Of a DNA stretch of 7,342 bases, positions 1-5,238 are shown piece after piece; position 1 is the stretch's first letter; each line of letters opens with the position of its first letter. Made by a program: the position numbers and the translations under genes. Location of the stretch: contig CAZNYF010000144.1 in assembly GCA_964577195.1 (NCBI GenBank), forward strand, positions 1-7,342, given 5' to 3'. The stretch comes from HyVt-560 sp964577195 (GTDB lineage Bacteria > Pseudomonadota > Gammaproteobacteria > UWMA-0217). The notes beneath the pieces are model-generated. The model made no database searches, had not been told where the DNA came from, and worked only from the letters and a program-made list of their open reading frames with translations.

Positions 1-19
1 TGGCTCCTTGCGAAATACC

Positions 20-33
20 GTCCATCCATGGAC
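20..33 (-). repeat. Possible minus-strand GGA mini-hairpin over a start codon
   Basis: GTCCAT-CC-ATGGAC is a perfect inverted repeat containing the ATG of the DUF924 gene. Read on the minus strand it is GTCCATGGATGGAC. This matches the first hairpin of the repeat at 7277-7323 (GTACATGGATGTAC) at 12 of 14 positions, and the two differences are compensatory and keep the stem paired. The partner hairpin expected next to it is not clear before the window edge, so this may be chance. Confidence 0.3.
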
Positions 34-582
34 ATAAATATTTCTGCTCAGCACGTTCTGGAGTTCTGGTTTGATGAGGATAACCGCAAGTTCTGGTTTG
101 CCTCCACGCCAGTGATGGATCAACTGATTCGCGACCAATTTGCATCGACTTTCGAGGCTGCGATTGATCACCAGCTGGATGATTGGATGGAGTCTTCGGA
201 GGGTGCGCTGGCATTGATTATTGTGCTCGATCAGTTGCCTTTGAATATGTATCGCAATCAGGTAAAGAGTTTTTCCGGGGAGCAGCAGGCGGTTGAAGTC
301 TGTCGGCAAGCCTTGCAGCGATCTTACGATGAGCAGATTGATTCGGAACGTCTGGCATTTTTATTCATGCCGCTAATGCACAGTGAATCCATGCAGGATC
401 AAAACGATTCAGTGAGGTTGTTCGAGCGAGCGGGGCTGGATGAAAATGCAAGATTTGCCGGACATCATCGCGATATCGTACAACGATTTGGCCGGTTCCC
501 TCATCGTAACGCGATTCTCGGCAGAGAAAGCTCGGTTGAAGAGTTGGAATATCTGGCATCAAAAGAAGCTTTTACCGGATAG
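28..582 (+). CDS. DUF924 family protein, function unknown
   Basis: This 184-residue protein matches what I know of the DUF924 family (PF06041), an all-helical TPR-like fold with no established biochemical role. Family landmarks are visible in order. VLEFWF lies at residues 10-15, which is the usual opening motif. LDQLPLNMYR lies at 67-76, corresponding to the family's LDQFPRN-(I/M)-(Y/F)R motif. FLFMPLMHSES lies at 111-121, and RFGRFPHRNAILGRES at 153-168. The length is normal for the family and there is no signal peptide or membrane segment, so the protein is probably cytoplasmic. The ATG at 28 sits 9 residues before the conserved motif, which suits the family. No Shine-Dalgarno sequence precedes it, and the frame stays open to the window edge, so an upstream start cannot be excluded. 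The start codon lies inside a perfect inverted repeat (20-33). The family assignment is secure; the function is unknown. Confidence 0.9.
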   Translation: MDINISAQHVLEFWFDEDNRKFWFASTPVMDQLIRDQFASTFEAAIDHQLDDWMESSEGALALIIVLDQLPLNMYRNQVKSFSGEQQAVEVCRQALQRSYDEQIDSERLAFLFMPLMHSESMQDQNDSVRLFERAGLDENARFAGHHRDIVQRFGRFPHRNAILGRESSVEELEYLASKEAFTG

Positions 583-637
583 CTGAATGATTGAACCTAG
601 AAAATCAGTTGGATCGTGAAAGTCCGCGCAAGCCACT

Positions 638-683
638 GACGTGCAGGATGCATAAATGCAGTGATTGCAGGATGCAAAAGAGC
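638..683 (+). repeat. Two-hairpin GGA repeat, copy 1
   Basis: This 46-base element contains two mini-hairpins. The first is GTGCA-GGA-TGCAT at 641-653, five pairs if the outer G-U is counted. The second is TTGCA-GGA-TGCAA at 665-677, a perfect 5-bp stem. A second copy occurs at 7277-7323, and both begin GAC and end AAGAGC. The 19-base core TTGCAGGATGCAAAAGAGC is identical in the two copies, while the first hairpin and the spacer have diverged. The GGA triplets at 646-648 and 670-672 are 24 bases apart, exactly as in copy 2. Loop-presented GGA is the hallmark of CsrA/RsmA RNA sites. Whether this repeat binds CsrA or is simply a dispersed palindromic repeat is inference. Confidence 0.75.
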
Positions 684-834
684 GTAGACGCGCCTGGCAA
701 ACCAGAAAAAACTCTCTTCACCAGTAAGGTGATCACAAGTTTTTCTGATTCACCATTCACGCCAGTGGCTCACACGTCTTTTTCGCGCCCAACTGATTTT
801 TCTAGGTTGAAGGTAGACGAATCCGCAGGAGAAT

Positions 835-842
835 CTATACTT
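835..842 (+). promoter_or_regulatory. Sigma-S-like -10 element (CTATACTT)
   Basis: TCTATACTTA at 834-843 agrees almost perfectly with the extended -10 sequence preferred by RpoS holoenzyme (TCTATACTTAA). No good -35 hexamer sits 16-18 bases upstream; a TTGAAG at 807-812 is about 23 bases away. A weak -35 is tolerated at sigma-S promoters. Transcription would start near 848, giving a leader of about 26 bases before the lipoprotein ATG. This suggests stationary-phase or stress expression. Confidence 0.45.
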
Positions 843-873
843 AGCCAATCAACCCTAAAAAGAGTACTGACAG

Positions 874-1425
874 ATGAAAAAATCCACCCCTCATATTTCC
901 TTTGCGTTACTGGCTTCCGGCATCTTTCTCGCCGGCTGTTCACCTACCGATAATCCAGAATTGAGTATTTGCAAAGATATCACTGGTAATCTTTTACCAG
1001 GGCAGCAATTGAGCTGGGGAAAGCACACCGAGGCAGCAACAGAAACAGGCCTACAAATAGAACTAGCTTTTTCTGCCGGTGGTGGATCAATGCAGAGTAG
1101 CTGCTATTTTGCACCGGATGATGCTAATGACGAAGATACCCTGGGTGATCTCAGCTATGACGCTGCACCGACAAGCGTTGTTCTCAATGGTCGGCAAGTG
1201 GATCAGAGAAGTCTTACTCAAGCGACCATGCGAGCTACCAACAAAGCGGTGACAGAAACTGCAGAGCACACGGCAAAAGAATCCAGAAAAAATCTTGAAG
1301 CGGCTTCTGTGAAGGCAAAAGAAATGGCTCTGAATGCCTCAGAAAAAGCGCGTGCCCTCGAAGAACAAGCTCGTCAGGCAACCCTGAAGGCTGCCGATAA
1401 AGTGCAGCGCGTTTTGGAAAAATAG
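874..1425 (+). CDS. Predicted lipoprotein with Ala/Lys/Glu-rich helical tail
   Basis: This 183-residue protein starts with MKK, a hydrophobic stretch (residues 8-20) and the lipobox L19-A20-G21-C22, so it should be lipidated on Cys22 after signal peptidase II cleavage. Ser23 follows the cysteine instead of Asp, so the Lol avoidance rule predicts the outer membrane. Residues 23-110 look like a small periplasmic domain. It has two further cysteines (33 and 77) that could form a disulfide, and an acidic stretch at 82-89. Residues 115-183 are almost free of Gly and Pro and rich in Ala, Lys and Glu, with a loose 11-residue periodicity reminiscent of LEA or apolipoprotein-like helices. I do not recognise the family. 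The ATG at 874 is chosen because it gives a complete signal peptide; the Shine-Dalgarno is weak (AGAG at 861-864). A sigma-S-like -10 lies just upstream. No convincing terminator follows. Confidence 0.85.
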   Translation: MKKSTPHISFALLASGIFLAGCSPTDNPELSICKDITGNLLPGQQLSWGKHTEAATETGLQIELAFSAGGGSMQSSCYFAPDDANDEDTLGDLSYDAAPTSVVLNGRQVDQRSLTQATMRATNKAVTETAEHTAKESRKNLEAASVKAKEMALNASEKARALEEQARQATLKAADKVQRVLEK

Positions 1426-1536
1426 TTGCTGAGATGGTTCGGCAATCTGCTGATATTGGCTCATGAATTATGCTTAAAATTAAATAAAACACTTGAAAAC
1501 AGTAGATAACTGGTTTCAGATTACGGGAAACGCTTC

Positions 1537-1541
1537 GGAGG
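1537..1541 (+). promoter_or_regulatory. Shine-Dalgarno for the coiled-coil gene
   Basis: GGAGG ends 10 bases before the ATG at 1552. It is one of the two clear Shine-Dalgarno sequences in the window and fixes this start. In the same 126-base gap, TTGGCT (1456-1461) and TTAAAT (1480-1485), 18 bases apart, are only a weak promoter candidate. This gene may therefore be read from the lipoprotein promoter. Confidence 0.7.
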
Positions 1542-1551
1542 ATTTAAAGTT

Positions 1552-3387
1552 ATGACCTATTTACTCACAAAAATGATTGTTTGTTTATGCCTGGTCGGCA
1601 TTTTGGGGTGGTTGCTGGGATGGATGTTCCGTGGCTCCCGAGCTAAGTTGATGCAGCTTCAAAGTGAGTCCGAGTGGCAAGTGAAACTGGCCACTAGTGA
1701 AAGGGGTGCTGTGGCATTGAAATCCGGGCTGGAAAAATCCAATCAACAAGTTAACCAGTTGAAATCCGGCTATGGCGAGCTGGTTAACGATAACAAGACG
1801 CTGGCAGATGAATACAGCAAGCTAAATACACTTGCAGATCGAACTCGGAGTGCATTAAAATCCGAGCGGGGAAAGGCGATAGTACAGGGAAAGCAGTACG
1901 CAAAAAAATCACAACTGCTCAGCAATGAATTGTCTCTGATTAAGTCTAGCTCGGTAGTATTGGAAGCGGAATTGGAAAAACACAAGCAGCTCGAAATTTC
2001 CAATAACAGCACCATTTCAGATTTAAATGGTTATTTGGAAACCGCCAATCAAAAAAGTCAGCAGTCGCAAGATGAAGCTTATCAATTAGGCAAGTCGCTC
2101 ACCCAAGCATCCATTGAGATTAATGAGAGGGATAAAGTCATTGAAGCGCTACAGCCGAGGCTGGCAGAACGTGACTTACAAGTTAAGCAACAGGCAGAAG
2201 AACTAGAAAGTTTTTCCGTCAGTCACACCGATTTACTCACAAAAATTGAAGGAATTGGTAATCAATTACAGAACAGCGAAGCGATTTCTGTAAAGCAAAA
2301 AGAAGAACGGGAACATGAAGTTGCCAGCCAATTAGATGAGTATCGCCTGCAACTAAATAAGCTACAAAGTCTTGTAGCTGAATTTGAAAATGAAAAAATA
2401 GAACGGGAATCAGAGCTAAGTGGCCTGAGATCGGAATCTGAAACATCCGCTTTCAAGCTTAATGCTTTGCAGCAGCAACACGATGAATCCAGTTTGAAAT
2501 TGACTGAACTTAAACGACTCAATCAACAATATACGGCAGAGTTTACAACCGCAAATAACTACGAAAAAGAGGCAGACCAACTCAAGCAAATGTTGCTGGA
2601 TAAAGATCAGAGCCTAAAGCAGCTTGAAGAGAAGCTAGCGGCAGATTGTGAGCAAAGAGATCAGGAAAAGAAATCCTTGCGGAGTATTTTAGACAGCACC
2701 CAAAATCAGCTGCAGGCACAAATTAATAACAAAGGCGAGCTTGAGCAAAGAATAATATCCATTCAAAAACAATACGATGATCGAGAGCGTGTACTAGAAC
2801 AGACGCAGCAACGATTAAATAATGCCGAGAATACTTCTACCGACGAGCTGGCCGACTTGCGGCAAAATAGTGGTGAACAACAAAAACAACTTGCAGCCTT
2901 TAAATTAGACCTTGATAGCTCTAATCAAAAAGTTAAAGAGTTGCAGCAAGCTAATCTTCAGTTATCCGATTTAATTGATAAAAGTAATACCAGTGTACGA
3001 ATTGCGGAAGAAGATAAACTCATTGCCGAGCAAAAATTAGCAGCAGAAACTGCCGCTATTGATCAACAGCAATCGCAGTCAGCGACTCAACACACTGCTT
3101 CACACGAAGGTAAACCCGCCCGTTTCTCCGCACCCAGGATGGGTGTTGCTGATGATTTAAAACGTGTCTCGGGCATTGGTCCAAAAATTGAAGGAATCCT
3201 CAATGACTTGGGTGTCTACCACTTTGACCAAATAAGTAATTTCACAGCCGAAAATGTTAATTGGGTAAATGATCACTTAAGTTTTAAAGGACGTATAGAA
3301 AGGGAAAGCTGGATTGAACAGTCCAAAGCACTTGCTACAGGAAATACAACAGACTTTAGTAATCGCTACGATAAAAAATCTAGCTAA
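1552..3387 (+). CDS. Membrane-anchored long coiled-coil protein with C-terminal H3TH domain
   Basis: This 611-residue protein has three parts. Residues 8-26 form a single hydrophobic membrane segment followed at once by R27, R30 and K32, so the positive-inside rule puts the C-terminus in the cytoplasm. Residues about 35-500 are a continuous Gln/Glu/Lys/Leu-rich heptad-like region, predicted as a very long coiled coil. After a flexible linker (about 500-530), residues 535-595 hold a helix-hairpin-helix unit with GIGPK at 541-545 and FKGRIERESW at 578-587. This resembles the H3TH domain of COG3743 ('predicted 5' DNA nuclease, flap endonuclease-1-like'), which is also found attached to NuoE and ribosomal L21 in some bacteria. 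The flap-nuclease catalytic domain is absent, so I expect DNA or protein binding, not cleavage. The coding sequence looks more AT-rich than the gua genes. The layout recalls RmuC (membrane segment, coiled coil, DNA-related domain) without being that family. The cellular role is unknown. Confidence 0.85.
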   Translation: MTYLLTKMIVCLCLVGILGWLLGWMFRGSRAKLMQLQSESEWQVKLATSERGAVALKSGLEKSNQQVNQLKSGYGELVNDNKTLADEYSKLNTLADRTRSALKSERGKAIVQGKQYAKKSQLLSNELSLIKSSSVVLEAELEKHKQLEISNNSTISDLNGYLETANQKSQQSQDEAYQLGKSLTQASIEINERDKVIEALQPRLAERDLQVKQQAEELESFSVSHTDLLTKIEGIGNQLQNSEAISVKQKEEREHEVASQLDEYRLQLNKLQSLVAEFENEKIERESELSGLRSESETSAFKLNALQQQHDESSLKLTELKRLNQQYTAEFTTANNYEKEADQLKQMLLDKDQSLKQLEEKLAADCEQRDQEKKSLRSILDSTQNQLQAQINNKGELEQRIISIQKQYDDRERVLEQTQQRLNNAENTSTDELADLRQNSGEQQKQLAAFKLDLDSSNQKVKELQQANLQLSDLIDKSNTSVRIAEEDKLIAEQKLAAETAAIDQQQSQSATQHTASHEGKPARFSAPRMGVADDLKRVSGIGPKIEGILNDLGVYHFDQISNFTAENVNWVNDHLSFKGRIERESWIEQSKALATGNTTDFSNRYDKKSS

Positions 3388-3484
3388 ACTTGTTACTTCT
3401 GTTGCAATAAACCCACTAGTGGAGTGATTATTATTTCCTCGTTTCTTGTTTCTAACGCGGTAGGTTCTTTTGAGTGCATCAAGC

Positions 3485-3511
3485 TAGACCAAAGGCGCTT
3501 GTGATGGTCTA
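3485..3511. other. Inverted repeat / stem-loop
   Basis: TAGACCA (3485-3491) and TGGTCTA (3505-3511) form a perfect 7-bp stem around a 13-base loop, which can itself pair AAG with CTT (3492-3500). No T-tract follows, so it is not an intrinsic terminator. It lies about 170 bases upstream of guaB. It could be an operator, an RNA structure or a recombination relic; the sequence does not decide. Confidence 0.5.
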
Positions 3512-3624
3512 AAAGTTTCTCGCCGTTACTGACCCAATGCCTGCGATGGTAATAGCGATCTACGAGTAACTGGACTCTTTGGTCGGTTACAAGCTCTTGC
3601 AGTTTTCCTTGGTAACATCAACGG

Positions 3625-3653
3625 TGCATTTCTTGGTGTTAAAGGGGTACAAT
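3625..3653 (+). promoter_or_regulatory. Probable guaB promoter
   Basis: TACAAT at 3648-3653 is a good sigma-70 -10 hexamer (5 of 6). The hexamer 17 bases upstream, TGCATT (3625-3630), is a poor -35. Transcription would start near 3660, about 24 bases before the guaB ATG, leaving no room for a riboswitch. No sequence resembling the PurR operator is visible. Confidence 0.4.
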
Positions 3654-3683
3654 CAATCGCCAGATAATTAACAGCTCACGACC

Positions 3684-5144
3684 ATGCGAATTGCCCAGGA
3701 AGCCCTCACTTTCGACGATGTTCTGCTAATACCGGCACACTCCACTGTGTTACCCCGCGATGTCGATTTAACGACGCAATTAACGCGTAAAATCAGTTTA
3801 AATATTCCCCTCATCTCTGCTGCGATGGATACCGTAACCGAAGCGCGATTAGCTATTGCCATGGCTCAAGAAGGGGGTATTGGAATTATTCATAAGAATA
3901 TGAGCCCTGCAATGCAGGCAAACGAAGTGAGTCGGGTTAAGAAGCACGAAGCAGGTATTATTCTCGAGCCGCTAACGGTATCCCCGTCGCAATCGATTCG
4001 CGAAGCGATGGAAATTCGTCAGCAACATAATATTTCTGGTTTACCGGTTGTTGATGGTGAAGATCTGGTCGGTATTATTACCAGCCGGGATATGCGTTTT
4101 GAGACCCGTCCGGATGATCCTGTCTCCAATATTATGACGCGTAAAGACGACCTTATTACCGTCAAGGAAGGTGAGAGCAAGGGTGCCGTTCTCCAGCTAT
4201 TGCACAAGCATCGTATCGAGAAAGTGTTGGTCGTTAACGATGATTTTAAACTGCGTGGCATGATCACCGTAAAAGATATCCAGAAGTCCACTGATTTCCC
4301 TAATGCCTGTAAAGATGAGCAAGGTCGATTAAGAGTCGGAGCCGCTGTTGGCACAGGAGAAGATACTGAAGAGCGTATCGAAGCTCTGGTCAATGCCGGT
4401 GTTGATGTGATTGTTATTGATACGGCCCACGGGCATTCTGAAGGGGTTTTGGAGCGGGTTCGCTGGACAAAAAAAGCCTATCCTGATTTACAAATTATTG
4501 GTGGCAACATTGCCTCTGGCGCTGCGGCGAAAGCATTGGCAGATGCGGGTGCTGATGGTGTAAAGGTAGGCATTGGCCCTGGCTCAATTTGTACCACTAG
4601 AATTGTTGCTGGTGTTGGTGTGCCACAGATCACCGCGATAGACAACGTGTCGGCTGCATTGGAAGGCACGGGTATTCCGTTGATTGCCGATGGAGGTATC
4701 CGGTTCTCCGGTGATGCTTCCAAGGCGCTGGTTGCGGGTGCTTATTCCATCATGCTCGGCAGTATGTTTGCAGGCACGGAGGAAGCGCCGGGTGAGATTG
4801 AATTGTTTCAAGGGCGCTCTTATAAATCTTATCGCGGTATGGGGTCTCTTGGTGCGATGGCGGAAGGATCCAGTGATCGGTACTTTCAGGAAAAAGAAAG
4901 CCAGGCAGATAAACTGGTGCCGGAAGGGATCGAGGGTAGAGTCCCTTACAAGGGTGCGCTATCTGCGATTGTTCACCAGTTACTGGGTGGAATTCGTTCC
5001 ACTATGGGCTATGTCGGGACTGCTGATATCAGTGAATTACGCAGTAAACCAGAGTTCATCCGCGTCACTTCGGCTGGCATGGCAGAAAGTCACGTACATG
5101 ATGTCAGTATCACCAAAGAAGCACCCAATTATCGCGTTAGCTAG
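3684..5144 (+). CDS. guaB: Inosine-5'-monophosphate dehydrogenase
   Basis: GuaB oxidises IMP to XMP with NAD+, the committed step of guanine nucleotide synthesis in the cytoplasm, and works as a tetramer or octamer. The 486 residues match the E. coli length (488). The barrel starts with LTFDDVLLIP (residues 8-17). Two CBS domains are inserted at about 92-205. The catalytic loop GPGSICTTR lies at 298-306 with nucleophile Cys303 (E. coli Cys305). GGIR (337-340), the GMGSLGAM loop (385-392) and the mobile-flap Arg399-Tyr400 pair are all present, so the enzyme should be active. The ATG at 3684 gives the usual MRIAQEALTFDD opening, but no clear Shine-Dalgarno precedes it. guaA follows 94 bases downstream on the same strand, as in many gammaproteobacteria. 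A large alternative frame at 4684-5223 on the same strand is only a shadow of this gene. Confidence 0.98.
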   Translation: MRIAQEALTFDDVLLIPAHSTVLPRDVDLTTQLTRKISLNIPLISAAMDTVTEARLAIAMAQEGGIGIIHKNMSPAMQANEVSRVKKHEAGIILEPLTVSPSQSIREAMEIRQQHNISGLPVVDGEDLVGIITSRDMRFETRPDDPVSNIMTRKDDLITVKEGESKGAVLQLLHKHRIEKVLVVNDDFKLRGMITVKDIQKSTDFPNACKDEQGRLRVGAAVGTGEDTEERIEALVNAGVDVIVIDTAHGHSEGVLERVRWTKKAYPDLQIIGGNIASGAAAKALADAGADGVKVGIGPGSICTTRIVAGVGVPQITAIDNVSAALEGTGIPLIADGGIRFSGDASKALVAGAYSIMLGSMFAGTEEAPGEIELFQGRSYKSYRGMGSLGAMAEGSSDRYFQEKESQADKLVPEGIEGRVPYKGALSAIVHQLLGGIRSTMGYVGTADISELRSKPEFIRVTSAGMAESHVHDVSITKEAPNYRVS

Positions 5145-5161
5145 AATTTTACAGGTGCGCC

Positions 5162-5190
5162 GCGCTTGCGAGCGCATCCATTGCGGGATG
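5162..5190 (+). other. Adjacent stem-loops between guaB and guaA
   Basis: Two stems abut in the 94-base spacer. GCGCT-TGCG-AGCGC (5162-5175) is a tight 5-bp GC-rich hairpin, and CATCC-ATTGCG-GGATG (5175-5190) is a second 5-bp hairpin sharing one base with it. They are followed by TTTGTGTCTT, which is not a clean U-tract. A strong terminator is therefore unlikely; partial attenuation, transcript stabilisation or a REP-like unit are possible. Confidence 0.5.
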
Positions 5191-5238
5191 TTTGTGTCTT
5201 CCCCTGGCAGCGACAACAATTAACTCTCTAAAAGTACT

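Larger units (their letters stand above)
583..873. other. Intergenic region with repeat and promoter-like element
   Basis: No gene is supported in these 291 bases. A frame from a TTG at 591 runs into the lipoprotein gene, but its translation has low complexity and resembles no known protein. From left to right the region holds a two-hairpin GGA repeat (638-683), a short stem CTGG-CAAA-CCAG (694-705), another short stem TCACC-AGTAA-GGTGA (718-732) and a sigma-S-like -10 element (835-842). The 718-732 stem is followed by TTTTT only seven bases later, which is too far for a classical intrinsic terminator. Confidence 0.6.
3388..3683. other. Intergenic region before guaB
   Basis: This gap of 296 bases has no well-supported gene. 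It contains a perfect palindrome CCACTAGTGG (3413-3422) just after the upstream stop, a 7-bp inverted repeat (3485-3511), an imperfect stem with GTAAC/GTTAC outer arms (3566-3590) and the likely guaB promoter. The minus strand has a frame without stops from 3617 to a TAA at 3393-3395 (74 codons). It lacks a credible start codon, and I do not recognise its translation. In Pseudomonas, xseA is divergent from guaB at this position, but the frame does not look like XseA. Confidence 0.5.

Noticed and set aside
638..683. Repeat considered as a CRISPR array or insertion-sequence end
   Set aside because: There are only two widely separated copies, no regular spacers, no transposase and no target-site duplication.
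718..744. Stem TCACC/GGTGA followed by TTTTT as a terminator of the DUF924 gene
   Set aside because: The stem is short and the T-run starts seven bases after it, too far for intrinsic termination.
591..953. A 120-codon frame from a TTG start across the gap and into the lipoprotein gene
   Set aside because: It has a poor start and no ribosome site, it overlaps the signal peptide of a well-supported gene in another frame, and it includes the hairpin repeat; its translation looks non-coding.
3413..3422. Palindrome CCACTAGTGG after the coiled-coil gene as a terminator
   Set aside because: It has no loop in its perfect form, only a 4-bp stem in the looped alternative, and no run of T follows. 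A Rho-dependent end cannot be excluded.
4019..4393. A 124-codon minus-strand frame inside guaB
   Set aside because: It is antisense to the conserved CBS region of guaB and its Ser/Arg-rich composition is typical of a shadow frame.
4684..5223. A 179-codon + strand frame overlapping the end of guaB
   Set aside because: It overlaps the highly conserved guaB C-terminal coding region in another frame and has a protein-unlike translation.
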